Origin: Luzula sylvatica
Lineage: Eukaryota > Streptophyta > Magnoliopsida > Poales > Juncaceae
NCBI GenBank assembly: GCA_946800325.1
Contig: OX326959.1
Location: 25,923,447-25,987,446, forward strand
Direction of reading: 5' to 3'
Length of the DNA: 64,000 nucleotides
The position numbers and the translations under genes were made by a program. Each line of letters begins with the position of its first letter. Position 1 is the stretch's first letter. This document shows, piece by piece, positions 11,437 to 22,424 of this stretch. The notes under the pieces are model-generated. The model saw nothing but the letters and a program-made list of their open reading frames with translations. It was not told the origin of the DNA and ran no database searches.

Positions 11437-12031
11437 TGAAAGAAAATATGGCTTAAGAATTGACTTGGAAGAATTTATATAAATAGACAAATCTGCTGTC
11501 AGAAGTATGTCCATTCGGAACGAACTTGGAGTGCGTTCGAACGGACTTTCCTATCTGAAGTCAGAACAGTGTGCGTTCGAACGCACACTTAAAGTGCGTT
11601 CAGAACGGACTTAAGTTCTATATATATGAAATTCTGATTTCGTTTTAGGTTAAGTCTTTTTTCTGACCTAGGGTTTTGAGCCGTCGTTTTCTCTTCTTCT
11701 TCTTCCACAGAATTCAGATTAGATCTGAGAGATTGAGAGGGAGAATTGAGAAAAGGATTTGAGAGATTCAATCGTGACGTCGACTAGAACGGCGTTAGTG
11801 ATTTCCGATCGGTCGAAATCAAGGTGGACACGAGTAGAGGGACTGCACTAGCATTCCTTGGAGAAGGTTCACGGATTTGGAGAAGTAATCGACACGTACT
11901 AACTTGTACGAGGTAATTCTCCGAAACTCTTCCTTTTTCGTTGGTTTTAGGGCGTGATCCCGGTAGAATTAGGTTACGCATGCGAGACTAATTCCGCTGC
12001 ACACTTTGATATAAGTGTGCATAACCCTACA
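11437..12031 (+). repeat. 5' LTR of copia element
   Basis: Starts TGAAAGAAAATATGG and ends ACCCTACA; followed by one G and then the primer-binding site. Contains a perfect 20-bp palindrome GTGTGCGTTCGAACGCACAC at 11569-11588 and several related GCGTTCGAACG half-sites. A TATATATATGAAA run (about 11617-11629) could be the promoter TATA. Confidence 0.95.
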
Positions 12032-12032
12032 G

Positions 12033-12044
12033 TGGTATCAGAGC
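12033..12044 (+). other. primer-binding site, initiator tRNA-Met type
   Basis: TGGTATCAGAGC, complementary to the 3' end of plant initiator tRNA-Met, lies one base after the 5' LTR. This is the usual primer of copia elements. Confidence 0.93.
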
Positions 12045-12341
12045 AATCGCTCGTTAAAACCATCGAAAATCGATGTTTTAGTTCGAATTTAGGAAATTTT
12101 AGAATTTTTGGGCTAAAATTGCAAAATTACACAAAATTGAGCAAAATTGATGATTGAAAGACCTTTAGTGAATCAAATATTGGATATTTGCATGTTATTA
12201 AAGTGTTAAACAGATTGGATATGTTGAAAATTTGATTTTCGGACAAAACGGCGCATAAATCAGGTTTTTGACGAAACTGGCAGTATCGAGTCCGTTCCAA
12301 CGAACTTGGAGTTCGTTCTGGACGAACTGGTCGGGTTTTCG

Positions 12342-12373
<32 letters not shown>

Positions 12374-13466
12374 GTTCGTTCGGAACGGACTTAGCTTGAA
12401 AATTTGAAATTTTTGTGTCGTTTGTGCGTTCGAACGAACCTAGGGTTGCGTTCGAACGAACAAGGTTCTGGACAGCCAAATTTTGGTTTCTTTCTGTCAA
12501 AAATGCCCAATAATTTAAAATTTCCAAATTATAAATTCGATTCGGTATAGCATATAGCCTAAAACGGGGATGATTGTTTGTGAATGCTTGTAATGTGTAT
12601 TGTGTGGGGGCCAGTGAGCTTTCCAAATTGTATTTTATTTCATTATGTGGGGACCGGTGAGTCTTCCAAAGTTGTAATAAAATAAAATAGGTTTAGTTTT
12701 GAAGAAGGACCTTCAAGGCAAGACGACACGACACGAAGATTGGATCTTCACATGAAGCAAGGAATCATCTTGGGTTTTAGGGTTGGGAATTTTAGGGTTT
12801 TATGATTGCTCATAAAACTAAAAGGCCAATATGCTATACCTTATTATTTTATTTGTTTTGGTTAATAAATAAAATAAAATGATTTTAATAAAAAGTAAAA
12901 TCCTCCCACGTAATTATCAAGTCTAATGCCTCCCTAAATGGAACCTTCTAGACTAGTGTTTGTTTATCTGTGTTGCATGGCTATAGTCTGGCACAGATTT
13001 ACACGTACGTAGCAAGGAAGGCATGCATTGATTAGGAATTGATGTGTTGCATGGCCATAGTCTGGCATGTCAATTCGCTGATTGAGTGATACTCCATTTG
13101 TGGTTTGGACTTGACCAATTCGCTAGCTAGGCTACGATTTGGGGCAAGGAGTGAGGTACACACACTCTGGTTTTGAGTTGGACTCAATACCGGACCTCAC
13201 GAATAAAGCAAGAATCGTCTTGGAGATGATTGGACACCGTCCTACCCGACGTGACGTATTTTCTGAGTGGTTGGCCATAGTCACCTTAGAAATACGTTAA
13301 ATAGGGATCTTGTCCATTATGAGATTTAAGGTATCGAATCTCCGTTTCAATAGTGGGGGCTATTTGAAATGATAAAATAATGGGAATTTCAAGTTAATTA
13401 AAATGAATTTTACTATATGAAAGACCATGTTATTAATTACATTATTTTTCAAAAATTGTAGAATTA
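12045..13466 (+). other. long untranslated leader of the copia element
   Basis: About 1.4 kb without a credible frame. It holds a run of about 28 A (12342-12369), more TTCGAACG-type words like those of the LTR (12290-12460), a duplicated GGGGACCGGTGAG-like segment (about 12606-12655), and two copies of TGTTGCATGG.CATAGTCTGGCA (12971 and 13044). A third copy of the last motif lies downstream of pol at 17697. Confidence 0.7.
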
Positions 13467-16400
13467 ATGGCCTTACCAAGTAATAACCGCTTTAGTTTGC
13501 GTCCCATTTTGGAAAGGGAACGAATGAACGGAAAGAACTTTCTCGACTGGCAGAGGAATCTGGGATTCGTTCTGAAACAGGAAGGAAAGGCACATGTCTT
13601 GGAGACGCCTATCCCTCCTGTGCTAGGAGATACAGCAACTGAGGATGAGACATTCGAATATACGACCATGATGGACGATTCGAATGATGTCACATGCCTT
13701 ATGTTGGCTACTATGGCTCCTGAATATCAAATCCAATTTGAGAAACAGGATGCATACGAGATTATGAAACAACTCAGGGAGATGTTTCAGGTTCAAGCAA
13801 GGGTGGAGAAGTACCAAGCTCTTGGCAATGCGACGCAATGCAAGATGCAAGATGGTACGCCTGTTAGCTCGCACCTTCTCAAGATGAAAGGATATTTCGA
13901 TCATCTTGAGAGGCTTGGCATAAAATTCGAGGTGGAGTTACAAACTGATTTGATCATGTTGTCACTGTCACCGAGTTTCGATTCGTTCATTTCGCATTTC
14001 CACATGTCAGACATGAAAAGGACCATTCCCCAGCTTATCGGAATGCTCAGAACATTCGAAGCTGACATGAAACCGCGGTACATGAAGTCTAGGACTTCGG
14101 AAGTATTGGTGGTTGAAGGGAAGAGTCCACGCACTGGGAACAAAAACAAGAAGAGGAAGGCAAAGGGCAACAAGGTTGCGCCTAAGCCTGTGGGCAAGAA
14201 AGCCAAGGATGACAAGAAGTGTTTCCACTGCCTCAAGGAGGGGCATTGGAAGCGTGATTGCGAGATCTTCCTGAGGGAGAGCAAGCAAAAGACCGCTTCC
14301 TTGGACACACCGGCATCAGGTATTTTTGTTATCGAATCTTATTTCTTTACTTCATCATCATGGGTGTTGGACACTGGATGTGGGACTCATATTTGTAATA
14401 ATATGCAGGGCCTAAGAAGTAGAAGATCGTTGATTCGTGGCGAAGTTGATTTACGCGTCGGGAATGGAGCTCGAGTAGCAGCATTAGCCGAAGGGACGTA
14501 TGATTTAACTTTGCCAAATGGACTTATTTTAGTTTTGGATAATTGTTGTTATGTACCTACTTTGAGTAGGAGTATTATTTCTGTTTCGAGACTTGTTGCG
14601 GATGGATATGAATTAGTTATTGGTACTAATGATTGTTTTATTCGCAAGAATGACATTTTCTTTAGTAATGTTCTAGTTGAAAATGGTCTATATGTCTTGG
14701 ATTTAGATAATAACAACAATAATCAGTCCATTTATAACATAAATACCACTCAAACTAATGAAACATACTCATGGCATTGTCGTTTCGGACACATAAACGA
14801 GAAACGCATTGCTAGACTCCAAAAGGATGGAGTGCTAGATTCTTTTGACTTAGAGTCAATAGAAAATTGCGAATCTTGTTTGATGGGTAAGATGACAAAG
14901 ACACATTTCTCCAAGAAAGGAGAAAGATCGAAAGATGTGTTGGCCCTCATACATTCCGATGTATGTGGACCGATGAGTGTCGAGGCTAGAAATGGGTATC
15001 GCTACTTCGTGACTTTTACTGACGATTATAGTAGATATGGATATCTATACTTAATGCGTCACAAAAGTGAAACTTTTGAGAAATTCAAAGAGTTTCAACA
15101 CGAAGTAGAACTTCAACTGGGCAAGAAAATAAAAGCCATTCGATCGGATCGAGGTGGTGAATACTTGAGCTATGAGTTTGAGGACTATCTTCGAGATTGT
15201 GGTATAATATCACAATGGACTCCACCCGGTACACCCCAATGGAATGGAGTGTCCGAGAGGAGAAATCGGACCTTGTTGGACATGGTTCGCTCGATGATGA
15301 GTCGAACGGATTTGCCAAAGTCATTTTGGGGTTTCGCGCTTCAAACGGCCGCTCATATACTGAATAGAGTTCCGTCCAAATCTGTTGAAAAGACACCATA
15401 TGAATTATGGCATGGCATGGTGCCATCATTGTCTTTTCTAAAGATTTGGGGTTGCGAGGCATACGTCAAAAGGTTATTGACGGAAAAACTCGAGCCAAGA
15501 TCAGACAAGTGTTTATTTGTGGGGTATCCTCAAGAAACAAAAGGATACTACTTTTACTTGCCTAGCGAAAACAAGGTTTTCGTGGCTCGACGAGGACACT
15601 TCTTAGAGAAGGAACTCCTAGATCGTCAAGCCAGTGGGAGTAAAATTGATCTCGAAGAAATTCGAGAACCACAAAGTGAACAAGTTGATCTGGAACAAGA
15701 TTCTGAGTTACCATTGCATGGTGAACCAGAATCTAGTACACAAGCTATACGTAGATCTAGTAGGAATCGTCAAGAACCTGAGAGATATGGATTTCTCATT
15801 AGTAATGACGATGATGAGTTGACTCTAGATGACGAGCCAACCTCCTACAATGGTGCTATGTCTAGCCTGGATTCCTCGAAATGGCATGAAGCCATGAAAA
15901 CCGAGATCCAGTCCATGTATGATAATAAGGTTTGGAATCTTATTGATCTACCTAAAGGTGCTAAGACCGTTGGGTGCAAATGGGTTTTCAAGAAGAAAAC
16001 CGACATGGATGGTAATGTACACACTTTTAAAGCAAGACTGGTGGCGAAAGGTTTCAAGCAAATTCATGGCATAGACTATGATGAAACGTTTTCTCCAGTA
16101 GCCATGTTTAAAAGTATTCGCATTCTTCTAGCAATAGCTGCATATCACGATTATGAGATATGGTAGATGGATGTCAAAACCGCTTTCCTTAATGGGAACC
16201 TTACCGAGGATGTGTATATGATACAACCCGAGGGTTTTGTCGATCCAAAGAATACGAATAAAGTGTGCAAGCTTGTGAGATCCATTTATGGATTAAAACA
16301 AGCATCTCGTGCGTGGAACATACGTTTCGATGAGGTCATCGCAAAGTATGGTTTCATTCAAAATATCGAGGAACCTTGTGTATACAAGAAATTCAGTGGG

Positions 16401-17414
16401 AGTTTGGTCGTATTCCTCATCTTGTACGTGGACGACATCTTACTCATTGGAAATGACATCCCAATGCTTAACCAGGTTAAGGCATATTTAGGTAGTCAAT
16501 TCGCAATGAAGGACTTAGGAGAAGCCGCCTATGTTTTAGGCGTAAAGATCTATAGAGATAGATCGAGGAGACTTCTCGGACTAAGTCAAAGTACATATAT
16601 TGACAAAGTGATAACTAGGTTTCACATGGAGCAATCCAAGAAAGGATTTCTCCCAATGTCACATGGCATCGCTCTCACTAAGGCTCAGTGTGCTTCAACG
16701 GACGCTGAACGTGAGCGCATGAGTCGGATCCCATACGCTTCGGCTATAGGATCGATCATGTATGCCATGATATGTACTAGACCAGATGTCGCATATGCGT
16801 TGAGTGTGACTTCCCGCTATCAGTCTGATCCAGGGGAAGTTCACTGGTCCGCAGTCAAGAGCATTCTTAAGTATCTCAGGAATACTAAAGATATGTTTCT
16901 TGTCTATGGTGGTGCGGAAAGAGATCTGGTTATCCAAGGATATACAGATGCTAGTTTCCAAACTTGCCCGGACGATTTCCAATCTCAAAGTGGTTACGTC
17001 TTCACGCTCAATGGCGGAGCTGTTGTTTGGAAAAGCTCCAAACAGAAGACGGTGGCTGATTCTACAACTGAAGCGGAATACATCGCGGCTTCGGAAGCCG
17101 CAAAGGAGGCTGTCTGGCTACGACAGTTCGTGATGGAACTTGGAGTTATGCCAAGCATCTCGGTTCCCATGGATGTGTATTGTGAAAATAACGGAGCAAT
17201 AGCACAATCAAAGGAACCGCGAGCGCATCACAGGTCCAAGCATGTACTCCGGCGTTACCACTTGATTCGTGAGATTACGAAGAGAGGTGACGTGAAAATA
17301 ATGAAGATACCTACTGATGATAACGTGGCCGATCCATTTACGAAGCCACTATCACGTGCCAAGCATGAGCAGCATGCTAGGGCGATAGGATTGGGATATC
17401 TATCGCAGCGTTAG
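13467..17414 (+). pseudogene. copia gag-pol, interrupted by one in-frame TAG
   Basis: The frame opens at ATG 13467 and runs 899 codons to TAG 16164-16166, then continues in the same frame for 415 codons to TAG 17412-17414. Residue positions in the first part: gag; CCHC zinc knuckle 252-265; protease WVLDTGC with Asp302; integrase HHCC (His437, His442, Cys468, Cys471) and catalytic Asp498, Asp561, Glu597 with the usual 35-residue D-E spacing; start of RT. Second part: RT with YVDD at residues 87-90 and RNase H with Asp261. The stop falls inside RT, just before a conserved block. No frameshift was seen, so the rest of the polyprotein looks intact. The proteins copy the element through a virus-like particle. 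The interruption should abolish RT unless stop readthrough occurs; the CARYYA readthrough context is not present. Confidence 0.95.
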
Positions 17415-18713
17415 ATTGGGTATTTTATTTATGTTTCTTATTGCATAAGGGGATTTGATCTGCCTAGTGCAAGTGGGAGAACATTTATTATGCCCTAGGC
17501 GTGTTATTGGGATTGTATTTGTTTATGAGACAGATATTTATATTATTATTCATTATATGACCTAAACCTTCATATTTCAAAAATTTTAAATAACAAGAAA
17601 GTGTGTGAGAGGTTATTCGATTATTATAATCGGATAGACCTTGAATTTTATTCTAGTTTAGTGCATCGAGTCAGTTGAGAATAATATGTTGCATGGCCAT
17701 AGTCTGGCATATTGATTCGTCAATTGAATGATAGTAAAACCACTAAACGGAATGAATATAATTCTAAAACGTCCCTGGTGTATAAAGTTGTTCATAGGTT
17801 TGAACCAGGTAGTCCATTCACTGAATGGAGACTTTTACATACACTGGCATATTCGTAGATGAGATGATCAGGTTTTACTGATCTGGGACGGTAGCGTCGA
17901 TTCTAGAATATGGATATACGCGGCGTCGTATATTGGACTGACCACTATATGAGTTTGTGACATGGTCAGAGTCATTGGAGACGAACTCATATCCAGATAG
18001 TGCGTTTTGGTTCTTCATACTTGAGTGGTCTCATGGATATCTAGTATGTGAAAAGGCAATGCTTTGATATAATTGACCCTACGCGTAACTGTGTAGCAGA
18101 GATTACTATTGGGTATTGTTTTTAGCATAGGCAAAGGATGTGAGATTACAAGATAGGAATTGTTCCTTTCTAACCTTGAAAAGGATAGACGGAGATATCT
18201 CTCGGGCCCCTCGATTGAATTGAGATTGATGAAATGCTTGGCCAAGCTCGATGGAACTCATGGAGTTCGCATTGTAATTATCAATCTAATTCTTATCGGG
18301 AAATAGTATATCTGATCAAAAAGAATAGAGGATGACTTGAAGTCTTAGACTTCACCGTGACTCTTTTGATCAGAAGATATCGCGAACCAGAGGACTAGTA
18401 ACACTTATCTGAGCTAGGTATGAAGATGTATTGCATCTTCATAAAGGTGTTCTCCACCTTTTTCGTGCTAATTCTGGGTAGGTATTAACGGCAGTCTAGT
18501 GCTCGCAATACCTTGTGGATTGCTGCCATATCCACTGCCAGTCTTAGACGAACCTACAAGGTCACACCAAGATTTCGTAATATATCGGATTCTCAAGATA
18601 ATGCTCACCAATAAGTTTGTTGGACAAACAAAATGGAATCACGTGTGATTAGATCTCACGACATATGTTGGACATATGGCCAAGTTGATTAAGTCTTAAT
18701 CCAAGAGGGAGTT
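17415..18713 (+). other. non-coding 3' region of the copia element
   Basis: About 1.3 kb between the pol stop and the 3' LTR with no frame resembling env or other proteins. It contains one more copy of the GCATGGCCATAGTCTGGCAT motif (17697) found twice in the leader. It ends in the polypurine tract at 18703-18711. Confidence 0.75.
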
Positions 18714-19308
18714 TGAAAGAAAATATGGCTTAAGAATTGACTTGGAAGAATTTATATAAATAGACAAATCTGCTGTCAGAAGTATGTCCATTCGGAACGA
18801 ACTTGGAGTGCGTTCGAACGGACTTTCCTATCTGAAGTCAGAACAGTGTGCGTTCGAACGCACACTTAAAGTGCGTTCAGAACGGACTTAAGTTCTATAT
18901 ATATGAAATTCTGATTTCGTTTTAGGTTAAGTTTTTTTTCTGACCTAGGGTTTTGAGCCGTCGTTTTCTCTTCTTCTTCTTCCACAGAATTCAGATTAGA
19001 TCTGAGAGATTGAGAGGGAGAATTGAGAAAAGGATTTGAGAGATTCAATCGTGACGTCGACTAGAACGGCGTTAGTGATTTCCGATCGGTCGAAATCAAG
19101 GTGGACACGAGTAGAGGGACTGCACTAGCATTCCTTGGAGAAGGTTCACGGATTTGGAGAAGTAATCGACACGTACTAACTTGTACGAGGTAATTCTCCG
19201 AAACTCTTCCTTTTTCGTTGGTTTTAGGGCGTGATCCCGGTAGAATTAGGTTACGCATGCGAGACTAATTCCGCTGCACACTTTGATATAAGCGTGCATA
19301 ACCCTACA
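18714..19308 (+). repeat. 3' LTR of copia element
   Basis: Same length as the 5' LTR and identical except for two transitions. Followed directly by the GAAGC duplication. Confidence 0.95.
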
Positions 19309-19313
19309 GAAGC

Positions 19314-20108
19314 TTCCCGAGATAAATACATAAATCTCATTTTTAATTTTTAACTTTTGAGGAGATGACTATGAATTTTTCATAACTATTGATACTTTTT
19401 TGAATTTCTCATAAATATGGATCTTACATGTTTTTTCGTAAATTAAAAACAGTTCAAAATAATTAACAAGCTCAAATACAACAATGTTGCGAAACATGCA
19501 GAAGCGCAACGTTACTTGAAACACACGCTTCACGCTATATCGGCCGCAAAATTAATATATCGTCTAGAATCGCAACAAATCGCAGCGCCCCATGTTTGAC
19601 CTCTGTAACTCGCTATATCGGCGCTACACAACACAATTTGCAACAGTGAATAAGAACAAAATTGTATAGTATAAATAACAACATATCTTTAATCTAGAAT
19701 ATAAAAAGAGAATAAAAAATAAGAAAAAGATATAAATTATAATAAAAAAATTATAAATGACAACATATCTTTTATCCATATAATGTAAAAAATAAATATA
19801 AAAGAATATAAAAAATAATAATAAAGGATAGAACTAGCATGAGACGAGAAGGCAACTCCGGAGTGTTTTCAAAGTGTAATTGTCCGGGTATCCATCGGGA
19901 GCGCATTTTCCAAACGCGACACGTGACGTCTTCCAATAAATTCGACGTGCATGAGTACATTACAGGTGAAAAGCAAAATCACTTCTGGTTCCAAAATAAC
20001 TCAAGTTGGCCCACCTCGATTCAGCTTGAAATTATGAATATTTTTCGAGAAGATTAAACTATTTCAAATTAAAAAAAAAAAAAAAATTATGAATAACTAC
20101 CGATAAAA
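19314..20108. repeat. intergenic with dispersed repeat fragments
   Basis: Continues the sequence interrupted by the copia element. Positions 19470-19660 carry GCTATATCGGC words shared with 10057-10140, 35290 and 46150. Positions 19665-19830 carry the TATAAATAACAACATATCTTTAAT minisatellite-like unit also seen at 9770-10050 and 62030-62480. Short frames near 19772-20057 do not look like protein-coding genes. Confidence 0.45.
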
Positions 20109-20111
20109 TAA

Positions 20112-21983
20112 GGGCATGTTTGGATGATGGTAATAGTAACAACATAGGAAAGTGTATTCCTTGGAGATGGAGTCCCCGCAATTACAATTCAATTTTGTTT
20201 GTTTGGATGGTAAACATTATAATTACTGCGATTCCAACATTCATGTTTGGACTAATGTGTTGAGGATATGTAATCAAATCATTAATAACAAGAAAATAAT
20301 ACAAACAAGTCACTAATAATAAGAAAATGATATTACGGTATATAACAAATTCATTCATGTTTTAAAAAATAAAAATATACATGAACTACTCCAACAAATA
20401 TTTTGGATTAAAAATAATACTTCGATAAACAATGAGAAACATTGGAACAAATACTTTAATTAACAACATGATACTAAAGTCTAAAATAACAAAATAAGAC
20501 GTCACAATTACATAAAATAGGTCACGTCATAAATAAAATAACAAAATGGACGCAACACATACATAAACCATAAACTACTCCATAATATTAGTTACCACCG
20601 GGCCCAATGTTTTCCATCGCAAAGTTATCGATCCACCCTTCTCGATAAGTAGAATCATAATTTAGAAAAATATGTGCTTCACAAGGATTCTTTGCTAGAT
20701 ATAGACTTGCCAATATCAATATGGGCATTGGGAACTTGTCTCCCATAGTCATGATCGCATCCGCCACCAAACGCGCAAAATCGAACTCTTTATCATTATC
20801 CAATGCATCGGCAATGCGCGCAATGCTATTAGCTACTTGAGTTACCTCGGCTTGAAGGGGAGATTCATCTCTTTTTCTCTCCATCCTTGCATTGCTCGTA
20901 GTACTTGAATCCCTCCTTATTAACGTATCGGGACTCACATTCTGAGCTTCAAGAGAACTCCCCTCTGGACAACTTCCATCACCCATAAAATTATTTCCGG
21001 CTTCAAAGAAATCGTAATTATCCAATCCTATATCATTACTGTCATTAGGGGTCGGTTTTGAAGAAGTCCGCATCGGGGTACCAAGAGGGGTGGAAGATGG
21101 ATGCAATGATTTGGCGTATAGGCCAGTTGCGGCATCATTGTCGCAAACTATCGACATCTCTTCAAACATCTCAATCGGCTTATTTATGTAAGGATCATCA
21201 TTCGGATGTGCCTAAATTATTACATAATTAAAAACATTAGCAATATATAGGTAATAGTTTGAGAAATGCCTAATACAAATTTCAACTTGTTACTAATAAA
21301 TTTTCTAATTGGCATTTCATCGAACAACTTATGGACACATCAAGTTTGAGATATTTACCAAACACAAGCTTATGCTTCTTTGTTTCCAGAGAAAGAAACT
21401 TCTTTATGTACAAGAACATGCGATTTTTTTGGATATATTCAACTTGTTACTAATAAATTTTCTAATTGGCATTTCATCGAACAACTTATGGACACACCAA
21501 GTTTGAGATATTTACCAAAAAAAAGAGAAAGAAAGAAGCATAAACTTATGGACACACCAAGTCTGACTTCTTCACAGATTTTAGTTGAACGAAAAAAATT
21601 TCTGGCATGAATTTAATAGAACGAAAAAAGAGAAAGAAATTTCTTTACCAAAAGGTGGAGAAGACAGAGAAGGAGGCGCCTGTTTAGTTGGAGAGAAGGA
21701 GGCTTATTGATGAATTTCTTCTTTGTCGTGGAAGGTTTTTATGAAGAGGAGAGAAGTCAGAGAGGCGCCTCTTCATTTCGTTACTCACTCCCGCCAAAAT
21801 TTGTCATTCCCGCTTTTGGAACTCTTGGAGTTAGTACGAGGGTCATGAGTGCAGCAATAGGAGGGGTTAATGATTTTGTAATTGCAGTGATGTATCAATT
21901 CCCACGGTCCAAACACAAGTATTAGTCTTATTACAGCAGTTGATACTACTAACTACCCTAACTACATCTATCCAAACATGCCC
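20112..21983 (-). mobile_element. PIF/Harbinger-type transposon, deletion derivative
   Basis: Terminal inverted repeats GGGCATGTTTGGAT (20112-20125 and inverted at 21970-21983) are flanked by a 3-bp TAA duplication (20109-20111 and 21984-21986), the TTA/TAA target of this superfamily. The 1872-bp interior keeps part of the Myb-like ORF1 on the minus strand, but no DDE transposase frame. An 80-bp direct repeat (21270-21355 and 21440-21518, with a partial third copy near 21541) starts CAACTTGTTACTAATAAA. Confidence 0.88.
20588..21213 (-). pseudogene. Harbinger ORF1 (Myb/SANT-like protein), C-terminal exon only
   Basis: A minus-strand frame ends at 20588. It reads back through ATG 21169 to an acceptor-like AG at 21212-21213, so ATG 21169 is probably internal and the exon starts at 21211. 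The product has the YINKPIEMFEEM...CDNDAATG stretch that follows the Myb/SANT-like DNA-binding domain in plant ORF1-type proteins, then a Ser/Asp/Asn-rich linker and a C-terminal helical region (LADAL-like to SLYLAKNP). In autonomous elements ORF1 helps transposase bind DNA and enter the nucleus. The N-terminal DNA-binding exon is missing, consistent with internal deletion. Codon structure is intact, so decay is recent or the exon is selected; I infer the former. Confidence 0.65.
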
Positions 21984-21986
21984 TAA

Positions 21987-22424
21987 GATCATTCAAAACA
22001 TAACAAAATACCTAACATAGTCTTCAGCTGTGTATAATATTAACATATATGTATATTTTGACCTAACTTGAAATTAGTACGCATATAATTTGAGCGAGAT
22101 AGTTCCAGGTCGAACTCGCTTCGACTCGATCTCGAACTGACTCGACTCGAAATAAAAAAAAAAAAAAACTATCTATAGTTATATCTGAACCATTCACTGA
22201 CGAGTTTACGTCGAGAGAGTCGCGGTGCACGAGCAAAACTATCTATAGCGTAGGCGGACCGTCAGCTCTCTAAAATTAATAATTATATTCCAGGTTGATA
22301 AAAAAAGAGAATCTATTTCCCGGTTTAAATCCAGGAATTCAATTCCATTAAGATCTTATATGGAGTATTTCCTTGTAGTAACAAAACCCTTTCTCCTTCC
22401 CGCCGCGCAAGCACAATTACAAAA
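21987..22424 (+). promoter_or_regulatory. upstream region of the Rpp30 gene
   Basis: No other gene. It contains an A run (22149-22167), duplicated CTATCTATAG words (22169 and 22239), and just before the ATG an AAAACCC word (22383) and C/T-rich leader. The core promoter is not clear; no strong TATA is seen close to the start. Confidence 0.3.

Larger units (their letters stand above)
11437..19308 (+). mobile_element. Ty1/copia LTR retrotransposon, complete, 7872 bp
   Basis: Two 595-bp LTRs (11437-12031 and 18714-19308), both TG...CA, are flanked by GAAGC duplications. The initiator-Met-tRNA-type primer site TGGTATCAGAGC lies at 12033-12044, and a purine tract AAGAGGGAG precedes the 3' LTR (18703-18711). 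Between them are a 1.4-kb leader, a gag-pol frame in the copia order (protease, integrase, RT, RNase H) and a 1.3-kb non-coding 3' region. The LTRs differ at only two sites that I can find (11656/18933 and 12016/19293), so insertion is recent. The pol frame has one internal stop (16164-16166), so this copy is probably not autonomous. Confidence 0.97.

Noticed and set aside
11589..11981. Minus-strand frames in the copia LTR, repeated in the other LTR
   Set aside because: Present twice only because LTRs are duplicated; they are antisense to the LTR promoter/leader and have no known protein features.
13623..16988. Several minus-strand frames of 60-135 codons inside the copia element
   Set aside because: They are antisense shadows of gag-pol; the plus strand carries all family motifs.
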